Positions 47,328 to 54,584 of a stretch of 64,000 bases of DNA are shown here, in pieces. Positions within the stretch are counted from its first letter, which is position 1, and each line of letters starts with the position of its first letter. The notes below the pieces were generated by a model that was given only the letters and a program-made list of their open reading frames with translations, made no database searches and was not told the DNA's origin. Origin of the DNA: Erythrobacter sp. SD-21 (lineage in GTDB: Bacteria > Pseudomonadota > Alphaproteobacteria > Sphingomonadales > Sphingomonadaceae); contig NZ_ABCG01000001.1 in assembly GCF_000181515.1 (NCBI RefSeq), positions 372,001-436,000 of the forward strand, read 5' to 3'. A program made the position numbers and the translations under genes.

Positions 47328-48242
47328 ATGGAAATCCTTCGCACACCGGCAGAGCGCTTTGCCGATATTCCCGACTATCCCTTTGCGGAGCACTGGTTCG
47401 AAGTCGATCTCGGCAACGGGCAGACTGCGTGTCAGCACTATGTTGATGAGGGCGACAAGGGCGCGCCGCCCGTCCTCCTGTTCCATGGCGAGCCAAGCTG
47501 GTCTTTCCTCTATCGCAAGATGATCCCGATCCTTGCCGATGCGGGCATCCGGGTGCTTGCACCCGACCTCATCGGTTTCGGCAAGAGCGACAAGCCGGAC
47601 GACATCGCTTTCTTCACCTATGAGCGCCATGTCGACTGGCTCAAGCAATGGCGCAGCGCGGTCGAACCGCGTCCTGCGGCCCTCTTTTGCCAGGACTGGG
47701 GCGGATTGCTGGGGCTGTGCATGGTGGCGCACGATCCCGATCTCTTCGCCTGCGTCGTCGCCAGCAACACCTTTCTGCCTGCTGGCGGCACGCCCTCACA
47801 GGCCTTCCTCGCCTGGCGCGACTTTGCGCGCTCCTCGCCCGATTTCCGCATCGGTCCGCTGCTCGACCGCGCCACCCAGACGCCGCTCACCGAGGCCGAA
47901 ATCGCGGCCTATGACGCGCCCTTCCCCGACGAACCTTCGAAAGCCGCAGCCCGCGCCTTTCCTTCGCTCGTGCCGGTCGAGGACGGGATGTCGGGCGTGG
48001 CCGAGAACAAGGCCGCCTGGCCAGCTCTGGCCGCTTTCGACAAGCCGTTCCTCACGCTGTTCGGCGACGAGGACCCGATCACCAAGGGCAGCGAGAAATT
48101 CCTGATCGAGCGGATCGCAGGCGCCGCCGGGATCGACCATCGCACACTCAGCCCCTGCGGCCATTTCTGCCAGGAAGATCAGCCCGAAGCGCTGGCGCAG
48201 GGCGTGATCGACATGGCGCGCAAGGCAGGCCACCTCGCGTGA
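47328..48242 (+). CDS. Haloalkane dehalogenase (HLD-I type)
   Basis: Alpha/beta hydrolase of 304 residues. Key residues match haloalkane dehalogenase subfamily I: nucleophile D123 followed by halide-stabilising W124 (FCQDWGG), second-halide/oxyanion region HGEPSW (53-58), and catalytic His in CGHFCQED near the C terminus, with a likely Asp/Glu acid in GDEDPITKG. ATG at 47328 has GGGGAGAG 8 nt upstream. The 4-bp overlap with an MFS transporter suggests uptake or export of substrate or product. Native substrate unknown. Confidence 0.88.
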   Translation: MEILRTPAERFADIPDYPFAEHWFEVDLGNGQTACQHYVDEGDKGAPPVLLFHGEPSWSFLYRKMIPILADAGIRVLAPDLIGFGKSDKPDDIAFFTYERHVDWLKQWRSAVEPRPAALFCQDWGGLLGLCMVAHDPDLFACVVASNTFLPAGGTPSQAFLAWRDFARSSPDFRIGPLLDRATQTPLTEAEIAAYDAPFPDEPSKAAARAFPSLVPVEDGMSGVAENKAAWPALAAFDKPFLTLFGDEDPITKGSEKFLIERIAGAAGIDHRTLSPCGHFCQEDQPEALAQGVIDMARKAGHLA

Positions 48243-49414
48243 CCACAGCCTCGCGGCTGACCGCGACACAGGAATATTCGCTCGCCTTTGCCGCCGCGGT
48301 GGTGACGGCGAACGCCTATTACATCCACCCGATCATCGGCGATGTCGCGACCCATTTCGGGGTAAGCGAGGCGCGGATCGGACTGGTTCCGGCGTTGAAC
48401 CAGATCGCGCTCGCCGTGGGCATCCTACTGCTGCTGCCGCTGGGTGACCGCTACTCGAACCGCCGCCTGACGATCATGTTCGCCAGCGGGCAGACGCTCT
48501 CGTTGGCCATCATGACACTCGCCCAAAGCTTCGTCGGTTTCACGGCGGGATCGACGCTGCTCGGCTTCTTCACCATCGCGCCCTACCTCCTTCCCGCCTA
48601 TGCCTCGAAGCGGGTCGCGCCGGAGCGGCTCGGCCATGTCACGGCGCTGCTGACCGCCGGAGTAATCCTCGGCATCCTCATCGCGCGGGTCGGTGCCGGT
48701 TGGGTGGCCGAGCATTACGGATGGCGCCTCGTCTACTGGATTGCCTCCGGGCTGATGCTCACCGTCACCCTCGCCCTGCCCCGCCTGATGGAAGGCGGCG
48801 AGCGAGACCGCGGTGGCGAGAGCTACTGGGCGCTCGTCTTCTCGGTCTTCGCCCTGGCGCGCCGCCATCGCGAAGTTCTGCTATCCGGCGCGATCCAGGC
48901 GCTCAATTTCGCGCAATTCATCGCGCTGTGGCTGGCGCTGGCGCTTTATCTGACGGCTCCTCCGCTTGGCTATGGGACGGACGTCGTCGGCTATCTTGCC
49001 GCCATTGCGGCGGTGAGCATTCTGTCCACTCCGCGCCTCGGCCGCTGGGCCGACCGGATTGGCGCCCGGCGCGCGCGGTTCGTCTTCGCCTGCATCCAGC
49101 TGGTGGGCATCGCGCTCTTCTGGCCGCTTGGAGGATCGCTCTGGGGGATAATCGTCCCCCTCGTCATCGTAAACCTCGTCGGCCCCGGGATCGACGTGAC
49201 GGGCCGCATGACATTTCTCTCGCTCGAACCTGATCTCCGGACCCGGCTGACGACGGTCTATATCGTCCTGATGTTCATCGGAGGCGGTATCGGGAGCTTC
49301 GGGGGAACGGCGGTCTACGACGGTTTCGGCTGGGCCGGCGTCTGCATCGCGCTCACGGCCTCTTCGGCGCTGCTGACCGGGCTGTGCTGGGTGGCCGTCA
49401 AGAAAGGAAAGTAG
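48239..49414 (+). CDS. Major facilitator superfamily transporter
   Basis: 391 residues with about 12 hydrophobic segments and typical MFS loops (GDRYSNRR between helices 2 and 3; GRWADRIGARRARF between 8 and 9). It resembles drug/proton-antiporter-type MFS proteins (YgaY/NepI-like). GTG start overlaps the dehalogenase stop by 4 bp (GTGA). The last chromosomal gene before the tRNA-Arg integrative element. Confidence 0.85.
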   Translation: MTTASRLTATQEYSLAFAAAVVTANAYYIHPIIGDVATHFGVSEARIGLVPALNQIALAVGILLLLPLGDRYSNRRLTIMFASGQTLSLAIMTLAQSFVGFTAGSTLLGFFTIAPYLLPAYASKRVAPERLGHVTALLTAGVILGILIARVGAGWVAEHYGWRLVYWIASGLMLTVTLALPRLMEGGERDRGGESYWALVFSVFALARRHREVLLSGAIQALNFAQFIALWLALALYLTAPPLGYGTDVVGYLAAIAAVSILSTPRLGRWADRIGARRARFVFACIQLVGIALFWPLGGSLWGIIVPLVIVNLVGPGIDVTGRMTFLSLEPDLRTRLTTVYIVLMFIGGGIGSFGGTAVYDGFGWAGVCIALTASSALLTGLCWVAVKKGK

Positions 49415-49499
49415 GTGGCGTCCCCGACAGGATTGGCGCCTTCGGCGCCGTCTTCGCTTCGCTGCGACTCGGAACCAGGCACGAGCCTGAATGGGCAAA

Positions 49500-49537
49500 C
49501 CACACGAGGCGGCCCATCGCAGGACAGCCTCGTGTGG
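49500..49537 (-). terminator. Probable original tRNA-Arg terminator, left outside the element
   Basis: Perfect 11-bp arms CCACACGAGGC (49500-49510) and GCCTCGTGTGG (49527-49537). Read on the minus strand, the 5' arm begins with the CCA of the att copy and the 3' arm is followed by TTT. Before the element inserted, this hairpin directly followed the tRNA-Arg gene and would have ended its transcript. Confidence 0.6.
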
Positions 49538-49579
49538 TGCGCCCGACAGGATTCGAACCTGTGGCCCCCAGATTAGGAA
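49535..49579. repeat. Attachment-site repeat, int-distal copy (tRNA-Arg 3' fragment)
   Basis: 45 bp identical to 52865-52909. It equals the 3' part of tRNA-Arg from the anticodon loop through CCA. Matching stops at 49580 (G versus T), after which the cloverleaf cannot form. This is one end of the integrative element. Confidence 0.95.
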
Positions 49580-49640
49580 GCCGACGTGGAGCGGTGGAAT
49601 TCTAAATCCAGCACAAAGACTTGAGGTAACTAGACGAAAA

Positions 49641-49657
49641 AATTCGTGTGAAATTCG
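49641..49657. repeat. 17-bp direct repeat, left copy (putative integrase arm site)
   Basis: AATTCGTGTGAAATTCG, identical to 52739-52755. It lies 61 bp inside the int-distal attachment repeat. Similar flanking bases (GGGGATTA here, TGGAGATTA on the right) extend the likeness. Confidence 0.6.
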
Positions 49658-49721
49658 GGGATTATGGAGGTGCTTGCGGAGGTTTAATGAAGCTAGGGAG
49701 CCAAGCACCTCAGATCTAATC

Positions 49722-51422
49722 TCAGACTTTCCAAACCTGTTCTCTTGCGATTTCAGCGAGCCGTAGAGTGTTTGATCTAAGCAATTTCGGGGTCAATTCT
49801 TCCGCCCCAGCTAGCTGCTCGGGCAATCTGTAGCCGCGCGATTCTAGGATCCGCTTTTTATCTGCGAAACGATTGGAGCTCAGCATGCCATTCGTCTCAC
49901 TGTCGATCAGAATGAGATTCCCAAGCTGTCCTACTTCCTCCTCTGAATAACCTGCACCGATGGCTGCTTGGGGAACAAGGTGCTCGATGGTCAGATCATC
50001 AGTTTCCCCTTGGAATTGATGCCCTTCGTGCTTGGCAAGTTTCAGCAAAATGTACCTAACCAAAGCCTTCTTGGCAGACTTGGTTTTCGTATAAAAAATT
50101 TGCTCGAAACCAGCATCGAACTCCACCGCTGGCACCTCTCTGAAGCGCAGCTTCTCTCTGTGCTCAGCGATAAGTCTTCCAATCTTCGCGCTATCACTCT
50201 GAGCCCGAAAAATATTCTGACCTAGTGATGCATACATACCGGATATACCGCCTGACGAACGAGAGGAGGTCACCGCGTTGAAGGAAAAGTGAAAATACTC
50301 GATATCTCGGATTGCGTCTCGAAGTGTACGATATTTAATATGTCCGTCACGATAGCTGCGGATCAGTGAAAGCAATCCAGGCGTGGGCTGCACGACTTTA
50401 AATATATGCAAAGCGCTCAGTGAGCGAATGACATCCTTCTCTTTCTTTGAATGCCATTGGTATTCAATATCGAATATAGAGCGCCACTGGCCTGCATCGC
50501 TCAATAATCTATTCAAATGCGGCCTTGCATTACTCTCCTTAATGGCGACTTTTGCCTTTTGGAATGTCTTTGCTTTGGTGACGAAGTCGTAACGAGATTG
50601 CCAAGAATGGACAATGAATTGGTCCACATCGAGCTCCATAGGAGCGCTTTCGATCGTCTCATGAATCTCGCGCAGCTTATGGATAGGAGGATCGGTTACA
50701 CCCGTTGGCTTTAGATACTTGGTAAAATGATTACGCAACAAATCGAAAAGCTCGAGGTCTTTCCCGCGCGTATTCAATGTCTCAAAAATTAGATAGGCAT
50801 CATCCTCGTCATCGAGCTGAACCAATATTAGATTCAAATCGAGGATAGTGTCACGCAACTTCGAAAGCCAAGCAATGGAGTCTTCGTTGTTCTGCTCCGG
50901 CGTTTGTTCGACATTGGAAATAAATTCCGCCAGCTTATCGGTTATGTTTCTACGGAATAGACGAAAAGCTTGTTCTATTCTCTCTTCTTCCCGACCAATT
51001 TGGCAGTCGATTTCAGATGGGTCGCTCTTTAAGACCTCTTCTTGAAGGTAGGGATAAGAGGTTTCAGTCTCTAATACATAAACGATTTCGTTATCGCGGT
51101 CGCGTTGCTCCACGTACGATTGGATGCCGTCGGCCAACTGTGGGGCTTCCAGCATTTTGTAAGCCTCTCTGATCGCACAGAGTAGGATTGTGATCGTAGT
51201 TATTCGCTGTTGACCATCGACTACTGCGAGGCTTCCCCTGCCCTTCGTATAAACGACCATAGAACCGATGAAGTAACTGTCACCAATGCTATCAACAACG
51301 TCGCTCCAGAACTCTTGGAGGTGGTCAGATTCCCAGTTGTAAGGTCGCTGCAATCGCGGAATGATGAATGTGTTGCCCTTGAAAAGAGCTTCTACTCGAA
51401 TGTCTTTTGATTCAATTTTCAA
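49722..51422 (-). CDS. DUF262/DUF1524 (GmrSD-like) putative nuclease, element cargo
   Basis: 566 residues. The N-terminal DUF262 domain (ParB/sulfiredoxin-like NTPase or nuclease fold) shows IPRLQRPYNWE (21-31) and the signature DGQQR (69-73); FETLNTRGKDLELFDLL follows around 220. The C-terminal DUF1524 HNH-type domain has IEHLVPQ with H481 and the later N-rich LILIDSETNGMLSSN. This two-domain layout is that of GmrSD and SspE-like enzymes that attack modified phage DNA. TTG start (51422) begins at the family N terminus MKIESKDI; only a weak GGGG site lies 8 nt upstream. Codon use is less GC-biased than flanks. Target unknown. Confidence 0.85.
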   Translation of the reverse strand: MKIESKDIRVEALFKGNTFIIPRLQRPYNWESDHLQEFWSDVVDSIGDSYFIGSMVVYTKGRGSLAVVDGQQRITTITILLCAIREAYKMLEAPQLADGIQSYVEQRDRDNEIVYVLETETSYPYLQEEVLKSDPSEIDCQIGREEERIEQAFRLFRRNITDKLAEFISNVEQTPEQNNEDSIAWLSKLRDTILDLNLILVQLDDEDDAYLIFETLNTRGKDLELFDLLRNHFTKYLKPTGVTDPPIHKLREIHETIESAPMELDVDQFIVHSWQSRYDFVTKAKTFQKAKVAIKESNARPHLNRLLSDAGQWRSIFDIEYQWHSKKEKDVIRSLSALHIFKVVQPTPGLLSLIRSYRDGHIKYRTLRDAIRDIEYFHFSFNAVTSSRSSGGISGMYASLGQNIFRAQSDSAKIGRLIAEHREKLRFREVPAVEFDAGFEQIFYTKTKSAKKALVRYILLKLAKHEGHQFQGETDDLTIEHLVPQAAIGAGYSEEEVGQLGNLILIDSETNGMLSSNRFADKKRILESRGYRLPEQLAGAEELTPKLLRSNTLRLAEIAREQVWKV

Positions 51423-51437
51423 GGTGCTTGCCCCGTT

Positions 51438-51492
51438 CCTCCAACCCAGACTTAATTCCGCTATTATTCAGTGAAATCAAGTAGGTTGGAGG
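51438..51492 (-). promoter_or_regulatory. Inverted repeat in the leader of the DUF262 gene
   Basis: CCTCCAACC (51438-51446) and GGTTGGAGG (51484-51492), 9-bp perfect arms 37 nt apart. The arm nearer the gene contains GGAGG on the coding strand. The repeat could be a protein operator, or an RNA stem masking a ribosome-binding sequence. Confidence 0.4.
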
Positions 51493-51522
51493 ATGCGTCT
51501 GGGGACAGTCTAAGGAAATTCG

Positions 51523-52614
51523 CTACCGACGAGCGCGGCTGCGCGCTTCCATCGCCTTTCGAACGTCGTCGCTGATCACGTGTGCGTAACGCTCAGTTTG
51601 TGAAACATCTGAGTGACCGAGGAGATCTCGAGTTGCGGTTAGATCTTTGCTGGCTCGAAGCAACTCCGTTGCCGCAGTGTGACGCAGATCGTGGATACGC
51701 CGCCAATCCTTTAACCCAGCCCGCTGCACCGCACGTCCCATTTCACTTTTGAAACCCTCATAGGTGATTGGGTATCGTCGGCCTCGGACCTTGCCATTGA
51801 ACGTCCGTTTCGCTCGAAATGTGAAGACGTGCTCACAATCAGATGGTGACTTCCGTAACTCGTTGCGCAACAGGCGCTCCACGTCTTCGGTAATCGGTAT
51901 GAAGCCAAAATCGTTCTCGAATTTGCTCTTCTTGTCGTAGATTATAAGACCCTTCTCGAAGTCGATTTGATCTTTCTTAATGAGCATCGCGTTTGCTCGA
52001 AGCGCAGAGAGTAGCGCGAACTTGACTAGAGGCCGGTAATCTTTGCTGATTGAGATATACAGCCGCGCCTTTTCGTTTCGCGTCAGCCAGCGAACTCGCG
52101 GTCGTGGTACACGCAATTTTAGTTCGCCCCACGGAAAATCGCTCTGGCCCAATGGGCCAACCTCAACTCCCCAGCTCCGAGCACGTTTGTAAATGGGGCG
52201 AAGAGTATCGAGAATGTCCGAGTTCACGGTTCGATTTGCTACTTCTTTGCGTCGGGTAGCCTGGTAACGAAGCAAATCATCGTGTGTGAGGCTACAGATT
52301 GTCCGATCTGATCCTAATCGCTTTGCCAGGCGCTCCAGTCGCGTAAGGAGTTCAGGCGGGCGTGCGATATCCGGACTATGTTCTTCGAAGTACCGGGCAA
52401 AAGCAGAGTCTAAAGTAATTTTCGGCTTAGGACGAATTTTGTGGGGGCCTTGGAGCTCTGCAAAGGCACGAGCCTCTGATGCTACCCGGGTCGCTTCTCG
52501 TAAGTTGGTCTTACCAGTGGACCGTTTGTACCTTATTCCGTCTACATTGAAGTCGTAGACGTAGGTGCGTCCGTTCTTGGGAATATGTAAGCCGAATGGG
52601 GCTTTCTGGTGCAT
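51523..52614 (-). CDS. int: Tyrosine-type site-specific integrase
   Basis: 363 residues. N-terminal arm-binding segment (about 1-55), SAM-like core-binding domain (65-170), catalytic domain with R206 (LLSALRANAM), H308-x-x-R311 (HDLRH), H334 (LLGHSDVSQTERY) and nucleophile Y343, the full active-site set. ATG at 52614 with AGAGGA upstream. Lies about 250 bp from the intact tRNA-Arg, as usual for integrases of tRNA-inserted elements, and is expected to recombine the 45-bp repeats. Confidence 0.93.
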   Translation of the reverse strand: MHQKAPFGLHIPKNGRTYVYDFNVDGIRYKRSTGKTNLREATRVASEARAFAELQGPHKIRPKPKITLDSAFARYFEEHSPDIARPPELLTRLERLAKRLGSDRTICSLTHDDLLRYQATRRKEVANRTVNSDILDTLRPIYKRARSWGVEVGPLGQSDFPWGELKLRVPRPRVRWLTRNEKARLYISISKDYRPLVKFALLSALRANAMLIKKDQIDFEKGLIIYDKKSKFENDFGFIPITEDVERLLRNELRKSPSDCEHVFTFRAKRTFNGKVRGRRYPITYEGFKSEMGRAVQRAGLKDWRRIHDLRHTAATELLRASKDLTATRDLLGHSDVSQTERYAHVISDDVRKAMEARSRARR

Positions 52615-52644
52615 TGCAACATCCTCTCTCGATCAGGGGGAAAC

Positions 52645-52674
52645 TGAGAATGAGAATGTTGAATGTTGAGAATG
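52645..52674. repeat. Three TGAGAATG repeats upstream of int
   Basis: TGAGAATG at 52645-52652, 52651-52658 and 52667-52674, with TTGAATGTTGA between. Short tandem sites directly upstream of int suggest binding sites for the integrase itself or a regulator. Confidence 0.45.
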
Positions 52675-52738
52675 CCCTCTAACCTAGCTTCGTCGAAACC
52701 GCTCCTCAAGAAGAATCACGGACAAAACATAGCAAGAG

Positions 52739-52755
52739 AATTCGTGTGAAATTCG
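52739..52755. repeat. 17-bp direct repeat, right copy (putative integrase arm site)
   Basis: Identical to 49641-49657 (AATTCGTGTGAAATTCG) and 109 bp inside the int-proximal attachment repeat. A partial relative, GAATTTCGCGAG, follows at about 52797-52808. Confidence 0.6.
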
Positions 52756-52846
52756 TGGAGATTAGTGGGCTCTAGAGACGCTAAATGCGCTTAGATGAAT
52801 TTCGCGAGTGGTCTTCAGCTAAATTATCTGGGACCACAATATGTTG

Positions 52847-52862
52847 AAAAACCAAGGTTTTT
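52847..52862 (-). terminator. Element-borne terminator for tRNA-Arg
   Basis: AAAAACC-AA-GGTTTTT palindrome, 7-bp arms, starting 3 bp beyond the tRNA CCA end on the minus strand. It takes the place of the original hairpin now found beyond 49535. Confidence 0.55.
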
Positions 52863-52864
52863 AT

Positions 52865-52909
52865 TGGTGCGCCCGACAGGATTCGAACCTGTGGCCCCCA
52901 GATTAGGAA
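52865..52909. repeat. Attachment-site repeat, int-proximal copy (inside intact tRNA-Arg)
   Basis: 45 bp identical to 49535-49579, running from the tRNA anticodon loop to its CCA end. The repeat starts exactly at the last base of the tRNA, as expected when the element restores the tRNA 3' end on integration. Confidence 0.95.
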
Positions 52910-52941
52910 TCTGGTGCTCTATCCGACTGAGCTACGGGCGC
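52865..52941 (-). tRNA. tRNA-Arg (anticodon CCU)
   Basis: 77 nt, minus strand. Acceptor GCGCCCG pairs with CGGGCGC, discriminator A, CCA encoded. D-arm with AGCTCAGTCGGATAGAGC, anticodon loop TTCCTAA giving CCU (arginine AGG codons), T-arm with GGTTCGAATCC. It is the insertion target of the neighbouring integrative element. Confidence 0.96.
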
Positions 52942-52980
52942 CGCCGGAACGCTGTATAGCGCCTTGAAGTCTGGTGACAA

Positions 52981-53448
52981 TCAGTTGAGTTCGTCGGGCT
53001 CGGCGATCGGGAAAAGGATCGGAGCGACGGAAATGCCCTCCTCTGCAAGGTCCTCGGCTTCCTTGCGGGTGGCCTTACCGTGAATCGGGGATTCAGCCTT
53101 TTCGCCGTAGTACTGCGAGCGCGCTTCGTCGGCGAACTTCTCGCCGACATAGGTGCTGCTTTTCAAGGCCTTGGCCTGCGCTTTTGCCAACTGCTTAAGC
53201 GCTTTTTCCACCTCGGGCGGCATGGGCGCGTTGGAGAGCTGGGTTTCCTTCGCAGAAGGAGCTTTTGCCTCCACGGTATTACTCTTCGCCGGAACAGCGG
53301 GAGCCATCGGCGCCTTGCCCACAGTCTTGCTGCCGCATTCCGGGCAGTCGACGAGGCCGCGCGCCTGCTGGCTGTCGTAGTCGGCCGACGAGCCGAACCA
53401 GCCTTCGAAACGGTGGCCGTTGTCGCAATGGAGGTCGTAGACGATCAT
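52981..53448 (-). CDS. DUF1178 family protein
   Basis: 155 residues. N terminus MIVYDLHCDNGHRFEGWFGSSADYDSQ with C8, and a later CPECGS, forms a rubredoxin-like zinc-ribbon of the DUF1178 type. The middle is Ala/Lys/Pro-rich and the C-terminal part helical, with GEKFADEARSQYYGE. Starts 7 bp after the amidase gene stop; ATG at 53448 is chosen because the zinc-ribbon begins there. Function unknown, but conserved next to nitrilase and glutaredoxin genes in alphaproteobacteria. Confidence 0.85.
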   Translation of the reverse strand: MIVYDLHCDNGHRFEGWFGSSADYDSQQARGLVDCPECGSKTVGKAPMAPAVPAKSNTVEAKAPSAKETQLSNAPMPPEVEKALKQLAKAQAKALKSSTYVGEKFADEARSQYYGEKAESPIHGKATRKEAEDLAEEGISVAPILFPIAEPDELN

Positions 53449-53455
53449 CGGCGCG

Positions 53456-54271
53456 CTAATTGGCGATTTCGCGGCGGTTGGCAAGGCTCGGGACCTGCGC
53501 CCGCACTTCCGTGATCCGCGCGGTGTCGATTTCGGCGAAACCGAGGCCTGCGCCTTCTCCCCCCATATCGAGGCCAATTTCGCCCCAGGGATCGACGACG
53601 AGGCTGTGGCCGTATGTCCGCCGCCCGTCTTCGTGCTCGCCCACCTGCGCGGCGGCTATGACATAGGCGCTCGCCTCGATAGCGCGGGCGCGCTGAAGGA
53701 CGTGCCAATGCGCCTCGCCGGTAGGCACGGTGAACGCGGCCGGGATAGCGATGGCGTCGCACTGCGCCCTACCGAGCGCCTCGAACAGCGCGGGAAAGCG
53801 CAAGTCGTAGCAGACCGCCAGGCCCAGCCTGCCGAGTGGCGTTTCCACCGTCACAACCTCGTCGCCCGCGCGATAGGCGTTGGACTCCCGCCAGCTTTCG
53901 CCGCTGGCCAGATCGACATCGAACATGTGGATCTTGTCGTAGCGCGCCGCAATCTCACCGGAAGGGTCGACCACGAAGGACCGATTGGCCCACTTGCCCT
54001 CCCCCGTGTCGATGGCGAGCGAGCCGAGACAGGTCCAGATACCTTCCCGCGCGCAGGCCTCGCGCACTTGCGCCAGTACGCCATCCTCCTCCTCGCGCAG
54101 AATCGAAGCGGCGGCGCGTTTCCGATCCCGGTCGAGCAGGCCCGACATTTCGGGCGTGAACAGCATTGCAGCGCCCTCGCCGGCCGCCTTCGCGATGGCA
54201 TCAGCGATAGTGCTGCCATTGGCCACCGGATCGATACCCGTGGTCATCTGCAGGACGGCAATGCGGGTCAT
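53456..54271 (-). CDS. Carbon-nitrogen hydrolase (Nit2/deaminated-glutathione amidase-like)
   Basis: 271-residue nitrilase-superfamily amidase with the catalytic triad E41 (FTPE), K113 (YDKIHMFD) and C154 (AVCYDLRFP). The segment KIHMFDVD and the C-terminal NRR are like Nit1/Nit2, which hydrolyse omega-amides or deaminated glutathione. Its start codon directly abuts the grxC stop, and with DUF1178 downstream forms a three-gene operon; the glutaredoxin neighbour fits a thiol-related repair role. Confidence 0.9.
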   Translation of the reverse strand: MTRIAVLQMTTGIDPVANGSTIADAIAKAAGEGAAMLFTPEMSGLLDRDRKRAAASILREEEDGVLAQVREACAREGIWTCLGSLAIDTGEGKWANRSFVVDPSGEIAARYDKIHMFDVDLASGESWRESNAYRAGDEVVTVETPLGRLGLAVCYDLRFPALFEALGRAQCDAIAIPAAFTVPTGEAHWHVLQRARAIEASAYVIAAAQVGEHEDGRRTYGHSLVVDPWGEIGLDMGGEGAGLGFAEIDTARITEVRAQVPSLANRREIAN

Positions 54272-54535
54272 TCAGCCTTCGAGCAGCGGGTCGAGCTTGC
54301 CCGACCGTTCCAGCGCGGCGAGCTCGTCCGAACCGCCGACATGGGTCTCGCCGATGAAGATTTGTGGCACCGTGCGAGCCTGAGGCGCGCGCTGGAGCAT
54401 TTCCTCACGCTTGGGGCCGCCCATGGTGATGTCATGCTCGTGATAGTCGGCACCCTTCTCGTCGAGCAGGCGCTTGGCGCGGACGCAAAAGCCGCAGCCG
54501 AACTTTGTGTAGATGTCGATATGAGGCTGGCTCAT
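54272..54535 (-). CDS. grxC: Glutaredoxin 3
   Basis: 87-residue dithiol glutaredoxin with active site C14-G-F-C17 (the common form is CPYC), TVPQIFIGE with the cis-Pro and HVGGSDEL for glutathione binding. Reduces disulfides with glutathione in the cytoplasm. First gene of the grxC-amidase-DUF1178 operon and divergent from hsp20. Confidence 0.94.
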   Translation of the reverse strand: MSQPHIDIYTKFGCGFCVRAKRLLDEKGADYHEHDITMGGPKREEMLQRAPQARTVPQIFIGETHVGGSDELAALERSGKLDPLLEG

Positions 54536-54584
54536 GTGTGTTCCTTAGTGTCTCGGCAGGTGTGGATAGGGCCAAGCCCACCGG

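Larger units (their letters stand above)
49415..49721. other. Non-coding stretch holding element boundary
   Basis: About 307 bp with no gene. It contains a small GGCGCC-TTC-GGCGCC hairpin (49435-49449), a tRNA-3'-end-like 19-mer (49416-49434), the 11-bp inverted repeat that was probably the tRNA-Arg terminator, the int-distal 45-bp att copy, and then about 140 bp of AT-richer element DNA with one putative arm site. Confidence 0.7.
49535..52909. mobile_element. Minimal tRNA-Arg integrative element with integrase and one DUF262/DUF1524 gene
   Basis: Bounded by perfect 45-bp direct repeats of the tRNA-Arg(CCU) 3' end, with about 3.3 kb between. Contents: a tyrosine integrase next to the intact tRNA and a single cargo gene, both on the minus strand. 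Interior base composition is distinctly more A/T-rich than the flanks. No replication, excisionase, capsid or conjugation gene is visible, so it is either a satellite-like or a decayed element, or a very small defence cassette. Extent is set by the repeats; the cargo role is inference. Confidence 0.9.

Noticed and set aside
49535-49579. Possible second tRNA-Arg gene
   Set aside because: Only the 3' 45 nt are present. Bases after 49579 cannot form the anticodon, D or acceptor stems, so it is an att copy and not a gene.
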